Under the pieces are notes generated by a model. The model was given only the letters and a program-made list of their open reading frames with translations. It searched no databases and was not told the DNA's origin. Source: Sphingomonadales bacterium (GTDB taxonomy: Bacteria; Bacteroidota; Bacteroidia; Chitinophagales; Chitinophagaceae). Taken from it: 64,000 nucleotides of DNA. A program made the position numbers and the translations under genes. Shown here piece by piece: positions 36,208 through 46,697 of the stretch. The DNA lies in contig VHBB01000007.1 in assembly GCA_016872155.1 (NCBI GenBank), positions 1 through 64,000 on the forward strand, in the 5' to 3' direction. Position 1 is the stretch's first letter. Every line of letters starts with the position of its first letter.

Positions 36208-37179
36208 ATGGGTTTTTTCGATAAGATTTTTGGAAAAAAAGAAAAGGAGTCGCTCGACCAGGGGTTGCAAAAGACCCGCGAAGGATTTTTGGCGCGGCTG
36301 GCCCGGGTTGTAACGGGAAGGTCTACGGTGGATGCCGATTTGCTCTCGGACCTCGAAGAGGCGTTGATCGGCGCTGACGTGGGCTTTCAAACGACCTCCA
36401 AGATTATTGACCGAATAGAAAAAAGGGTAGCCTCCGATAAATATATGGACGCGGGAGAGCTTAAGTCAATACTTAAAAATGAAATTGAAGAAATACTTGT
36501 AAGTGACAATAATTCAGTAGTATATGACTTTAAAGAGCAACTTCCTGAAACCCCCTATGTAATCTTGGTAGTGGGGGTCAACGGCGTGGGCAAGACCACG
36601 ACCATCGGAAAGTTGGCTCATCAGTTTAAGCAAGCCGGTAAGCAGGTCTTGCTGGGGGCCGCCGATACCTTTCGGGCAGCTGCGGTAGATCAACTGACCA
36701 TTTGGAGCGAGCGGGTGGGTGTTCCCATTGTTAAGCAACAAATGGGGAGCGACCCCGCCGCTGTGGCCTTCGATACGGTCCAAAGTGCCGTGGCCAGAGG
36801 CTCAGACCTGGTGTTGATCGATACAGCCGGACGTCTTCATAACAAGACCCATCTCATGGATGAATTGTCTAAGATCAAGCGAGTTGTTCAAAAAGCCCTG
36901 CCCACGGCCCCGCACGAGGTGTTATTGGTGCTCGATGGATCTACGGGGCAAAATGCGCTCGAGCAAGCCCGCCAATTTTCGGCAGCCACCGAAGTAACGG
37001 CTCTCGCCATTACAAAACTAGACGGTACGGCCAAGGGAGGGGTGGTGCTCGCTATTGCCGATCAATTTAACATACCGGTCAAGTTCATTGGGGTCGGAGA
37101 GCAAATGAACGATCTGCTCGTCTTTGACCGAAAGGCCTTTGTGGATAGTCTATTTACCTGGCAAACCCATCAAGCATGA
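36208..37179 (+). CDS. ftsY: Signal recognition particle receptor FtsY
   Basis: VVGVNGVGKTTTIGKLA, AADTFRAAAVDQL, LIDTAGRLHNK, TKLDGTAKGG. Confidence 0.98.
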   Translation: MGFFDKIFGKKEKESLDQGLQKTREGFLARLARVVTGRSTVDADLLSDLEEALIGADVGFQTTSKIIDRIEKRVASDKYMDAGELKSILKNEIEEILVSDNNSVVYDFKEQLPETPYVILVVGVNGVGKTTTIGKLAHQFKQAGKQVLLGAADTFRAAAVDQLTIWSERVGVPIVKQQMGSDPAAVAFDTVQSAVARGSDLVLIDTAGRLHNKTHLMDELSKIKRVVQKALPTAPHEVLLVLDGSTGQNALEQARQFSAATEVTALAITKLDGTAKGGVVLAIADQFNIPVKFIGVGEQMNDLLVFDRKAFVDSLFTWQTHQA

Positions 37180-38483
37180 GAACCAAGAATCGGCAAGGAA
37201 ACAAGATCAACATCATTACGCTGGGCTGTAGCAAGAACATGGTCGACAGCGAAGTGCTGAGCGGACAACTTGCGGCCAACGACATAAGCGTGGTGCACGA
37301 AAACAAAAAGGCCGATCACAATATTGTGGTCGTCAATACCTGTGGATTTATCGATAAGGCCAAAGAAGAAAGTATCAATACCATCTTGCGACAGGTAGAG
37401 CTAAAGAAAAAAGGAAGACTCGATAAAGTCTATGTGACCGGCTGTTTAAGTGAGCGCTACAAGAACAATCTTGAGGCTGAGATTCCCGAGGTAGATGCCT
37501 ATTTCGGAACAATGGAACTGCCTTTGTTGCTTAAAGAACTGGAAGCCGATTATAAGACCGATCTGCTCGGAGAACGATTACTAGCCACCCCGCGTCACTA
37601 TGCGTACATGAAGATCTCGGAAGGATGCAATCGCACGTGTTCTTTCTGTGCCATTCCATTGATGCGCGGACAGCACCTTAGCAAGCCGATAGACGTGTTG
37701 GTAAGCGAAGCCCAGGGATTGGTTAAAAAAGGAGTACGTGAAATAATGCTGATCGCCCAGGAGCTTACCTACTATGGCCTCGATCTCTATAAGAAACGAA
37801 TGCTTCCGGACCTGTTGCATCGGTTGGCCGACATCGAGGGACTGGAATGGATTCGTTTGCACTATGCGTATCCTTCGAAATTTCCGCTGGAGATCATTGA
37901 TGTAATGCGAGCGCGTCCGAATATTTGCAATTATCTGGATATGCCTTTACAGCATGCTTCTGATGCCATGCTAAAAGCCATGAAAAGGCAAATTTCGCGC
38001 GCCGAGATGGATGAGCTTATTTATGCTATTCGGGAGCGATTGCCCGGCATTTGTCTACGCACTACGCTTATTGCCGGCTTTCCCGGAGAGACCCGCGCCG
38101 ATGTAGAGGAGGTGAAGGAATTCTTATCGCTGCATCAGTTCGATCGGGTGGGCATCTTTACCTATTCGCACGAAGAGGATACCTCGGCGCACCAGCTACC
38201 CGACTCAATAGCCGCCGACGAAAAAGAACAACGAGCGCAAGAGATCATGGAGCACCAGCAAGAAATATCTTATCTGCTCAATCAACAAAAAGTCGGCAAA
38301 GAGTTTAAGGTCCTGGTCGATAAGAAAGAAGCCGGTCGCTATTTAGCGCGTACCGAGTTCGATTCGGTGGAGGTCGACAATGAGGTCATCATCAAAACGA
38401 CACAAAAGTTGGTGATCGGTAATTTTGTAAACGTGCGTATTACCAAAGCGTACGATTTCGATCTCGAGGCCGAACTGGTCTGA
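37176..38483 (+). CDS. rimO: Ribosomal protein S12 methylthiotransferase RimO
   Basis: ITLGCSKNMVDSEVL, NTCGFIDKAKEESI, SEGCNRTCSFCAIPLMRG, TRAM domain. Confidence 0.97.
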   Translation: MRTKNRQGNKINIITLGCSKNMVDSEVLSGQLAANDISVVHENKKADHNIVVVNTCGFIDKAKEESINTILRQVELKKKGRLDKVYVTGCLSERYKNNLEAEIPEVDAYFGTMELPLLLKELEADYKTDLLGERLLATPRHYAYMKISEGCNRTCSFCAIPLMRGQHLSKPIDVLVSEAQGLVKKGVREIMLIAQELTYYGLDLYKKRMLPDLLHRLADIEGLEWIRLHYAYPSKFPLEIIDVMRARPNICNYLDMPLQHASDAMLKAMKRQISRAEMDELIYAIRERLPGICLRTTLIAGFPGETRADVEEVKEFLSLHQFDRVGIFTYSHEEDTSAHQLPDSIAADEKEQRAQEIMEHQQEISYLLNQQKVGKEFKVLVDKKEAGRYLARTEFDSVEVDNEVIIKTTQKLVIGNFVNVRITKAYDFDLEAELV

Positions 38484-38520
38484 TGCCTTTTCTGCAGTAT
38501 ATTAGCTAAAATCGATCGCT

Positions 38521-39417
38521 ATGACTTGCAACTGGTCGGGTGTATTTCCTGCTTTACTAACTCCTTTTACTAAAGACGATCAACTCGATTTGCCCCTGTT
38601 CGAGAAAAATCTTCAGGCCCAACTACAAGCAGGGGTGCAGGGGGTTATTATTGGAGGATCGCTGGGAGAGGCTAGTACGCTCGAAGAAAAAGAAAAAGAA
38701 GCGATGGTTCGCTCGGCCTTGGATATCTGCGGAACAACGATTCCGGTAATACTCAACATAGCCGAGTCGGTTACCGCTACTGCTGTTCGAAAGGCGCAGT
38801 TGGCTCGTAGCTGGGGGGCTGCCGGGTTGATGGTACTGCCCCCTATGCGCTACCGCGCTGACGACCGCGAAACGATCCAGTACTTTAGGTCGGTGGCGAA
38901 AGCAACCGAGTTGCCGGTTATGATCTACAATAATCCTATCGATTATAAAATTGATTTTCGCCCCGAGCTATTCGATGCCTTGCTTGATTGCGAAACGGTC
39001 ACGGCCCTTAAGGAAAGTTCTAGAGACGTGACCAACCTAACCCGCATGCTCAATCGTTTTGGCGATCGGTTTAAGATACTCTGCGGGGTCGATACGCTGG
39101 CACTCGAAGAATTGCTATTGGGTGCTCACGGGTGGGTAGCCGGATTGGTGGATGCGTTTCCGCAAGAGACTGTTGCGATTTGGAACTATGTGCAAACCGG
39201 GCAATACGATAAGGCCCGTTTGTTATACCGGTGGTTTATGCCGTTGCTCGAGCTTGATATTCATTCAAAGTTGGTGCAATACATTAAGCTGGCGGCGCAA
39301 GAGCAGGGTATAGGCGCTGAATATGTTCGCGCACCCCGTCTTTGTCTCGAAGGCGAAGAGCGGGCGCGGGTTCTATCGATGATACGAGAGCGTTTGTTGG
39401 TAAGGCCTGCGCTGTAA
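38521..39417 (+). CDS. Dihydrodipicolinate synthase family protein (candidate 1-pyrroline-4-hydroxy-2-carboxylate deaminase)
   Basis: DapA-type fold with GGSLGEASTL, YNNPIDYKID, Schiff-base Lys context TALKESSRDVTN; role inferred from neighbours. Confidence 0.85.
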   Translation: MTCNWSGVFPALLTPFTKDDQLDLPLFEKNLQAQLQAGVQGVIIGGSLGEASTLEEKEKEAMVRSALDICGTTIPVILNIAESVTATAVRKAQLARSWGAAGLMVLPPMRYRADDRETIQYFRSVAKATELPVMIYNNPIDYKIDFRPELFDALLDCETVTALKESSRDVTNLTRMLNRFGDRFKILCGVDTLALEELLLGAHGWVAGLVDAFPQETVAIWNYVQTGQYDKARLLYRWFMPLLELDIHSKLVQYIKLAAQEQGIGAEYVRAPRLCLEGEERARVLSMIRERLLVRPAL

Positions 39418-39447
39418 GTATATAAATTCTTTTATTTAATTTTTACC

Positions 39448-40920
39448 ATGTCTTATACCGATGCATCACCACTTGTTTTAGAACAAACCGTCGAAAAGGC
39501 GCACCACGCTTTTGCTGTTTATAAGAACTGTTCACTACAACAGCGCTATGCACTGCTTCGATCGATCGCCGAAGAGCTTAAAAAAGACGAGGACATCCTG
39601 GTGGCTGCGGCTATGCGCGAGACACATCTTCCGGAGGCAAGACTTCGAAACGAGTTGGGTCGCACGCTGTTTCAACTAGAAAGTTATGGGGCGGCGGCCG
39701 CGTCGGGTCGTTGGCTCGATGCCACGATCGAGACGCGTCCCAATGCCAGCGGGGCTGCCGTTAACCTAAGAAAGACGCTAATTCCCCTGGGACCGGTAGT
39801 CGTTTTCGGTGCCAGCAATTTTCCCTTTGCGTACTCTACGGCCGGAGGCGATACGGCCAGTGCACTTGCGGCCGGTTGCACCGTTATTGTAAAAGCGCAT
39901 CCGGCACATGCCGAAACATCCACCATCGCTGCGGCGGCCTTGGCACGCGCGGTCAAAGCGCAACAATTGCCCGATGGGGTCTTTAGCCATGTTTATGGCG
40001 CTTCTTTTTCGGTGGGCGAATACTTGGTCAAGCATCCACGGGTCAAAGCGGTTGGGTTTACCGGCTCGCTTCGCGGAGGTAAGCAACTTTTCGACTGGGC
40101 ACAGCAGCGACAAGAACCCATACCGGTCTTTGCAGAAATGGGAAGCCTTAATCCTGTTTTTCTTTTACCCGATCAATTGCAACAGCAAGCTTTATCTCTT
40201 GCCGAACAGTTGGCTGCTTCGTTTACACTGGGGGCCGGGCAATTTTGTACCAAACCCGGTTTGTTGATCGCCTTGCAATCGGAAGCCTTATCGATATTTG
40301 AAAAAAAGCTGGCCGAGCACGTACAAAAAATGATACCCGTACCGCTACTGCATACCGGAATTGCAACGGCTTTTTTGCAGCACCGTCAGCAGGCATTACA
40401 AACCTCGTCGGTTTCGGTACTCGCCGAATCTGATCAGGATAGTACCCCACAGCAAGGTCGTCCCACCGTGGCGATGGTAACGGCTTCGGATTGGTTGCAG
40501 CAAGCACATCTGCACCAAGAGGTGTTTGGTCCTTATACGATATTGATAACTTGTAAAGATCAAGATGAAATTGCGAAAGTGGCAAACGCCCTAGATGGAC
40601 AACTGACCACCACCCTAATGGCGACCGAAAAAGATCTACATGACTACCGGTTTGTTATTGACCTTGTCAAAGAAAAATGTGGACGGTTGATCTTGAACGG
40701 GGTGCCTACCGGCGTAGAGGTATGCAAGGCCACGCAGCATGGGGGGCCATTTCCGGCTTCGACCGATGCTCGTTTTGGAGCAGTAGGAGAGGATGCGCTC
40801 AAGCGGTTCTCAAGACCGATCTGCTACCAAAACTGGCCCCAGGGCTGGTTGCCCGCCGAATTACAAGATGATAACCCGCTACAAATTTTTAGAACGGTCA
40901 ATGGACAATTGACACGCTAG
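39448..40920 (+). CDS. Aldehyde dehydrogenase (NADP+), candidate 2,5-dioxovalerate dehydrogenase
   Basis: VFGASNFPFAYSTAGGDTASALAAGCTVIVKAHPAH, VFAEMGSLNPVF, GAGQFCTKPGL active-site Cys. Confidence 0.92.
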   Translation: MSYTDASPLVLEQTVEKAHHAFAVYKNCSLQQRYALLRSIAEELKKDEDILVAAAMRETHLPEARLRNELGRTLFQLESYGAAAASGRWLDATIETRPNASGAAVNLRKTLIPLGPVVVFGASNFPFAYSTAGGDTASALAAGCTVIVKAHPAHAETSTIAAAALARAVKAQQLPDGVFSHVYGASFSVGEYLVKHPRVKAVGFTGSLRGGKQLFDWAQQRQEPIPVFAEMGSLNPVFLLPDQLQQQALSLAEQLAASFTLGAGQFCTKPGLLIALQSEALSIFEKKLAEHVQKMIPVPLLHTGIATAFLQHRQQALQTSSVSVLAESDQDSTPQQGRPTVAMVTASDWLQQAHLHQEVFGPYTILITCKDQDEIAKVANALDGQLTTTLMATEKDLHDYRFVIDLVKEKCGRLILNGVPTGVEVCKATQHGGPFPASTDARFGAVGEDALKRFSRPICYQNWPQGWLPAELQDDNPLQIFRTVNGQLTR

Positions 40921-42175
40921 CCGTTCTTCTTTCTGTTTTCCAGAACCAGAAGGTTACCAGTAGCGAGAGTAAAAAATAAAGAAGAACAAGAAAAGCGCTG
41001 TATTCAAAAAACTGAGAGGCACCGAACCAGTCTTTTTGCCAATAGAGCAGCCCTAGTGCCAGCAGCGTGCGTGCAGCCTCCCACCCAATTGCCTGCGGAT
41101 GTTGGTCCATTAGCTCGGTCAGCGCAAAGACGGTTAAAAAAATTACGCCTCCATACCAGTAGATATAAAGAGGATTCAACTCGTTGATGTACGCAATATT
41201 GGCGAACAAATAACTAATAAGTGCCAACAGTATGCAGAGCTGTATCCAGCTCCATGTTATAAAGAGCGCAGATACTGGGCGATCGTATTTTTCAAAGTTG
41301 TAAACGTCGTCGATCTTATAGACCGGGTACCGTTCCGCTACATCGGCCGGGCGGTAACCGGTGGGCTTAAACCAGAGCGTAAGCTTTTCTTTCCAACGCC
41401 GGGTTCTCCAGGCGTCTTTGATGAGCAGCCAAAGGTGCTGAAAGTTAATCCGTATCGGATTCCAGGTACGCGCCGGACGGGTAATACCATAGACCGGAGG
41501 AATTTCTTTTTTCTCGGCTACGAACGTGCCAAAGAGTTTATCCCATACAATAAAGATCTGCGATAGATTTTTATCCATGTACTCGGGATTGATGGCATGA
41601 TGAACCCGGTGGTGAGAGGGGGTTACCAACACATGCTCTAGCCATCCCATCTTGTCGATATGGCGGGTATGGTACCAGAATTGCGCAAATAAATGTAAGG
41701 GAGCCACCGTGGCAATAACAACTTGCGGAATGCCGAGTATGGCGGCCGGCAGTAACAGTACAGAAAATAAATTAAAGAATGCCGAGATGCTTTGCCGAAG
41801 GGCACAGGCCAGGTTAAACTCTTCGCTGCTGTGATGAATAACATGCAGATTCCAAAATAAGTTGATGCGATGGCTCCACCGGTGAATCCAATAGCCGTTA
41901 AAGTCGAGAATAATAAAAGTGAGTACGATCACCAACCAGCTTTGTTCGATATGCGTAAGGGCAAAATGGTTAAGCATAAACGGATAAATGCCGATGGCCA
42001 GTGTTAACTCCAATACCGATTTGGTAACGTTGGTCACCCCCGAGCTGAGTGAGGATATCATGTCGAGTTGACGAACGGTATCGAAATTTTTGGAGTATCC
42101 ATACCATTTTTCGAAGAGTACCAGCGCCAAGAAAGCAGGCATGGCGATCAGCAATATCTTTCCGTATGTCTCCAT
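40898..42175 (-). CDS. Sterol desaturase family protein (alkylglycerol monooxygenase-like architecture)
   Basis: Histidine motifs HRWSH, HVIHH, HRVHH; multiple TMs including a C-terminal TM region. Confidence 0.9.
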   Translation of the reverse strand: METYGKILLIAMPAFLALVLFEKWYGYSKNFDTVRQLDMISSLSSGVTNVTKSVLELTLAIGIYPFMLNHFALTHIEQSWLVIVLTFIILDFNGYWIHRWSHRINLFWNLHVIHHSSEEFNLACALRQSISAFFNLFSVLLLPAAILGIPQVVIATVAPLHLFAQFWYHTRHIDKMGWLEHVLVTPSHHRVHHAINPEYMDKNLSQIFIVWDKLFGTFVAEKKEIPPVYGITRPARTWNPIRINFQHLWLLIKDAWRTRRWKEKLTLWFKPTGYRPADVAERYPVYKIDDVYNFEKYDRPVSALFITWSWIQLCILLALISYLFANIAYINELNPLYIYWYGGVIFLTVFALTELMDQHPQAIGWEAARTLLALGLLYWQKDWFGASQFFEYSAFLVLLYFLLSLLVTFWFWKTERRTASVSIVH

Positions 42176-42243
42176 GGGTAATTGAAGCAACTAATTTACA
42201 TTGATAATTTGATATATTTACCTCACTATATTGCGATCCTGTT

Positions 42244-43257
42244 ATGAAGCACACCTTTCGTTGTATTGACGCCCATACTTGTGGCAACCCGGTGCGAGTC
42301 GTACAAGAAGGGGGCCCCTTGTTGCAGGGCCAGACCATGAGGGAGCGAAGACAACATTTTTTGCGGGAGTTCGATTGGATTCGCCGGGGTCTTATGTTCG
42401 AGCCCCGAGGCCACGACATGATGAGTGGCAGTATCGTGTATCCACCCCTAGATCCGCAAAATGACGCTTCTGTTCTTTTTATTGAGACCAGCGGATGTTT
42501 ACCCATGTGCGGACATGGCACCATAGGTACGGTTACCGTTGCGATCGAAGAGGAAATCATTGTTCCGAAGCGACCCGGTTATTTACAATTGGAAACGCCG
42601 GCCGGTCTGGTTATTGTACACTATCAAAGCCGGGAAGTAAATGGAAAAGTCAAGGTCGAATCGGTACGGCTCACCAATGTGGCTTCATTTCTCTACGCAT
42701 CCGATCTTAAGATTCCCTGTCCCGATTTAGGAGAAGTAGTGGTCGATGTAGCCTATGGGGGTAATTTTTATGCGATCGTAGAGGTGCAACCCCACTTCGG
42801 CGGTATTGAGCATTACCGGGCCGATCAGTTGATCGTCTGGTCACGTGCACTGCGCGAAGCAATCAATCAACTGTATACGTTTGTTCATCCCGAAGATCCT
42901 ACCATTCAGGGCTGCTCGCATGTGCTATGGGCGGGTGCAGTTCTCGATAGCGCCTCAACGGCGCGCAATGCCGTATTTTATGGAGATAAGGCGATCGACC
43001 GCTCTCCCTGCGGAACGGGCACTAGTGCACGCATGGCCCAGTGGTATGCAAAGGGAAAGCTGCGGAAAGGAGAGGATTTCATTCACGAGAGTATTATCGG
43101 AAGTCGATTTACCGGTCGCATCGAAGAAGAATTAATGTTGGGATCGTACCGTGCCATTCGCCCGTCCATAGAGGGGTGGGCTCGTTTGTATGGGTATAAT
43201 ACGATAGGGATCGATCCCGAGGACGATCCGTACGCGTACGGTTTTCAGGTACTATAA
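42244..43257 (+). CDS. Proline racemase family protein, probable 4-hydroxyproline epimerase
   Basis: Both catalytic Cys present: LPMCGHGTIGT and DRSPCGTGTSARMA; DAHTCGNPVRVV N-terminus. Confidence 0.92.
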   Translation: MKHTFRCIDAHTCGNPVRVVQEGGPLLQGQTMRERRQHFLREFDWIRRGLMFEPRGHDMMSGSIVYPPLDPQNDASVLFIETSGCLPMCGHGTIGTVTVAIEEEIIVPKRPGYLQLETPAGLVIVHYQSREVNGKVKVESVRLTNVASFLYASDLKIPCPDLGEVVVDVAYGGNFYAIVEVQPHFGGIEHYRADQLIVWSRALREAINQLYTFVHPEDPTIQGCSHVLWAGAVLDSASTARNAVFYGDKAIDRSPCGTGTSARMAQWYAKGKLRKGEDFIHESIIGSRFTGRIEEELMLGSYRAIRPSIEGWARLYGYNTIGIDPEDDPYAYGFQVL

Positions 43258-43264
43258 ATTAGAT

Positions 43265-44515
43265 ATGAAAGTAGTCGTTATCGGAGGAGGGATCGTAGGA
43301 TTAAGTTCGGCCTTTTATTTACACAAGGCCGGTCATGAGGTGGTCGTTATTGACAAAGAAGACCTGCTGCAAGGATGTTCGTATGGCAATGCAGGCTATA
43401 TATGCCCCAGTCATTTTATTCCACTGGCCACACCCGGTATTGTAAAGCAAGGGTTGCGCTGGATGTGGAATAGCGAGAGTCCTTTTTACGTTCAGCCCCG
43501 TCTCGATCTTTCGTTACTACGCTGGGGCTGGCATTTTATGCGTAGCGCCACTGCTAAAAAAGCAGCAGCGGCGGCTATTCCGCTTCGCGATATTTCGCTG
43601 CTCAGTCAGCTAGAGTATGCCCGTTGGGCAACCATGCCCGGTATGAATTTTTCTTATCAACACAAGGGCTTACTCGAAATTTTCAAGACCGAAGAGAAGG
43701 CAGCCCATTGCCATCATACCTTGCAGCAAGCGCTTTCGCTCGGTCTAAGCGACACTCGTTTACTAAACCGACAAGAACTGCAGGCCTTAGAGCCTACGGT
43801 ACAGATCGATGCGCTGGGGGCTCTTTATTTTGGATGCGATGCCCATTGTTATCCCAACCAACTTATACCACAACTCATCGAACAATTACGAAGCGGAGGA
43901 GTTGAATTTATTACCCAGGCGCAGGTGAGTGGATTTGATAGCGATCATCGCCGTATTGGTAAGGTGATGCACAGCAAGGGTATCACTACGGCAGATCAAG
44001 TGGTAGTGGCTACGGGCTCTTGGGGTCGCCAGACAGCCGCCTTGTTGGGCATTCGTATACCGCTGATGCCCGGAAGGGGATACTCTGTTACCCTGGAGCC
44101 CCCCGGAGAGACTCGCCTAAACTATCCGGCCATTTTAATAGAAGGAAGGGTAGCCATTACCCCTCTAAGCGCCGGCTTGGTTCGTTTCGGTGGCACAATG
44201 GAGATTACTCCGCATGATACCCCTCCTCGCTACAATAGGGTTCGCGGCATCCTTCGCTCGGTGGCCGATTTTTATCCTGACCTTGCAGTGCCCTTTCCTT
44301 CAACCGAGTCCATCTGGTATGGATACAGACCTTGCTCCGCAGACGGACTTCCGTATATTGGAAAGATCAGTACGTATAGCAATGTGGTGGTCGCTACCGG
44401 TCATGCCATGTTGGGGCTAAGTCTTGGGGCCGGCACGGGCAAGTTGGTACAAGAGATCATCGATGAGCAAACCCCGTCGATGGATATTCGCCCCTTTGCT
44501 GTAGAGCGTTTCTGA
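43265..44515 (+). CDS. FAD-dependent oxidoreductase (DadA/D-hydroxyproline dehydrogenase-like)
   Basis: KVVVIGGGIVGLSSAFYLHKAGHEVVVIDK; SYGNAGYICPSHFIPLATPG; ATGHAMLGLSLGAGTGKL. Confidence 0.92.
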   Translation: MKVVVIGGGIVGLSSAFYLHKAGHEVVVIDKEDLLQGCSYGNAGYICPSHFIPLATPGIVKQGLRWMWNSESPFYVQPRLDLSLLRWGWHFMRSATAKKAAAAAIPLRDISLLSQLEYARWATMPGMNFSYQHKGLLEIFKTEEKAAHCHHTLQQALSLGLSDTRLLNRQELQALEPTVQIDALGALYFGCDAHCYPNQLIPQLIEQLRSGGVEFITQAQVSGFDSDHRRIGKVMHSKGITTADQVVVATGSWGRQTAALLGIRIPLMPGRGYSVTLEPPGETRLNYPAILIEGRVAITPLSAGLVRFGGTMEITPHDTPPRYNRVRGILRSVADFYPDLAVPFPSTESIWYGYRPCSADGLPYIGKISTYSNVVVATGHAMLGLSLGAGTGKLVQEIIDEQTPSMDIRPFAVERF

Positions 44516-44538
44516 TCATCTTCTTACTTTTACATCTT

Positions 44539-46140
44539 ATGGGCTATTCGGCACAGCGTATTCCGTATCGAGAGACTGGTTCGTTTTCTTCGTTGGTGGT
44601 CGACTATCTCGATTATCATCCTTCGCTCAAGGCATTTACTTCGCACGAGCTGTCTTTGCGCGGTATACGCGCTTGTATTGAACAGCGGCGTCTGGTACCC
44701 GTAGATCGTTCCTTGTTGGTCAACCGACTTCGGCAGCAATATCAAGACCTAGAGATGCCTCAAAAAGTCCGGGAGAATCTCGAGGCGTTGCATAGTCCGA
44801 ATTGTTTTACGGTAACTACCGCGCATCAAAATAATTTATTTAGCGGGCCTCTTTATTTTATCTATAAGATCGCGCACGCCATTGCACTTGCCAATGAGCT
44901 AAAGGCAACAAACACCGACTGTCATTTTGTGCCCGTATTCTATATGGGTACCGAAGACGCCGACCTGACCGAACTGGACCATATTCATATCGAAGCCGAG
45001 AAGATTCAGTGGAATACCAAGCAGACCGGGGCTGTTGGTCGCATGAAGGTAGATCAAGCACTAGTATCGCTTATTGACCAGCTAGAGGGCCAGTTGGGCG
45101 TTTTTGCGCATGGTGCCCAATGGACGAATCTCTTGCGTACCTGTTATGTAGAGGGTCGCACGTTGGCCGATGCTACGTTTCGATTGGTGCATGCCCTATT
45201 TGCAGCAGAGGGTCTATTGGTCCTTTTACCAGACCATGCCGATCTTAAACGTGCCTTTATTCCGATCATTAAAAAAGAATTGACAGAGTCGTTTACGGCG
45301 ACCTTGGTGCAAACACAGGCCGATGCGCTGGTCGCAGCCGGCTATAAAGTGCAGGCCTCTCTCAGAGAGATCAACTTGTTCTATTTGCAAGAGGGTAGTC
45401 GACAACGCATAGAAAAAAAAGGAGAGCAGTGGGTAGTCAATGGAACCTCGCTGGTCTTTGACCACGTAACGCTCCTGGCCGAAGTGGACCAACATCCAGA
45501 ACGGTTTAGTCCGAATGTACTGCTTAGAGGGCTTTACCAATGTACCCTTTTGCCCGATGTAGCCTTTATTGGAGGCGGGGCGGAGATCGCTTACTGGTTG
45601 CAGGTTAAAAACCTATTTGCCGCAGCGGCGGTACCCCTTCCGGTATTGGTGTTGCGTAATTCTTTTTTATTAGCAGCGCCCTCCGCTACCAAGCGTTTGA
45701 CCCAGTTGGGGCTGCAGGCCGGGCAATTATTTTTGTCCGATGATAAACTGCTGGCCTTGCTAATTGATGCAGAGACCTTATCGCAGCGTGATCTAGGAGA
45801 GCAGCGAAAAATAGTAGAACAGCTTTACCAACAATTGCAACAACAAGCCGGAAAGCTTGATCCTACGCTTATCGCTCATGTTGCCGCACTCGAAAAAAGA
45901 GCGCTGCAGGGGCTGGAGACACTAGAGAAAAAGCTGTGGAGAGCAATAAAGCGAAAGCACCAGGAGCAGCAAAATCAGTTGCAGGTACTCAAGGCTCAGT
46001 TATTTCCCGGAGGTCATTTGCAGGAGCGCCATCAGCACCTGGGCTTTTTTTACGCGCAGTGGGGAAAGGAGTTGATCGATGAGCTGCTTAGACACTCGCA
46101 GGGGCTTACCCAGGAGTTTACCATTGTGCAGTTGCCTTAA
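44539..46140 (+). CDS. bshC: Bacillithiol biosynthesis cysteine-adding enzyme BshC
   Basis: [49 protein letters not shown]-terminal [23 protein letters not shown]. Confidence 0.95.
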   Translation: MGYSAQRIPYRETGSFSSLVVDYLDYHPSLKAFTSHELSLRGIRACIEQRRLVPVDRSLLVNRLRQQYQDLEMPQKVRENLEALHSPNCFTVTTAHQNNLFSGPLYFIYKIAHAIALANELKATNTDCHFVPVFYMGTEDADLTELDHIHIEAEKIQWNTKQTGAVGRMKVDQALVSLIDQLEGQLGVFAHGAQWTNLLRTCYVEGRTLADATFRLVHALFAAEGLLVLLPDHADLKRAFIPIIKKELTESFTATLVQTQADALVAAGYKVQASLREINLFYLQEGSRQRIEKKGEQWVVNGTSLVFDHVTLLAEVDQHPERFSPNVLLRGLYQCTLLPDVAFIGGGAEIAYWLQVKNLFAAAAVPLPVLVLRNSFLLAAPSATKRLTQLGLQAGQLFLSDDKLLALLIDAETLSQRDLGEQRKIVEQLYQQLQQQAGKLDPTLIAHVAALEKRALQGLETLEKKLWRAIKRKHQEQQNQLQVLKAQLFPGGHLQERHQHLGFFYAQWGKELIDELLRHSQGLTQEFTIVQLP

Positions 46141-46649
46141 TCGAATTTATTTTCGTAGCCCTCTTTTTTTAGTCGCTTTACTTTTTCGATGACCTCACCG
46201 CTCAATTGTGCTTTATACGTGGCGATGATTTTGGCTATGCTTTCGTTTGCGGTTCCCAAGATCTCGGCTGCTAAAATGCCGGCGTTCTTAGATGCATTTA
46301 AGGCAACCGTTGCTACGGGAACACCATTGGGCATTTGAAGAATGGAGAGTACGGAGTCCCATCCGTCGATCGAGTTAGACGATTTGATCGGTACGCCAAT
46401 AACCGGAAGGGTAGTTACGGAGGCTACCATACCGGGCAAATGAGCGGCTCCGCCTGCGCCGGCAATAATAACCTTAAGGCCTCTTTCTCTCGCTTGCTCG
46501 GCGTATTCAATCATTCGGTGAGGCGTTCGGTGTGCAGATACGACGGTAATCTCGTGAGGGATACCGAATTCTTTTAGCATCTCGGCTGCGGCTTGCATAA
46601 CAGGCAGGTCACTGTCGCTTCCCATAATGATTCCAACCAGCGGCTCCAT
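46137..46649 (-). CDS. purE: 5-(carboxyamino)imidazole ribonucleotide mutase
   Basis: [46 protein letters not shown]. Confidence 0.97.
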   Translation of the reverse strand: MEPLVGIIMGSDSDLPVMQAAAEMLKEFGIPHEITVVSAHRTPHRMIEYAEQARERGLKVIIAGAGGAAHLPGMVASVTTLPVIGVPIKSSNSIDGWDSVLSILQMPNGVPVATVALNASKNAGILAAEILGTANESIAKIIATYKAQLSGEVIEKVKRLKKEGYENKFD

Positions 46650-46697
46650 ACGAATTATTTAGGTGCAAAGAAACGATAAAATCGTCAAACCCTCGGG

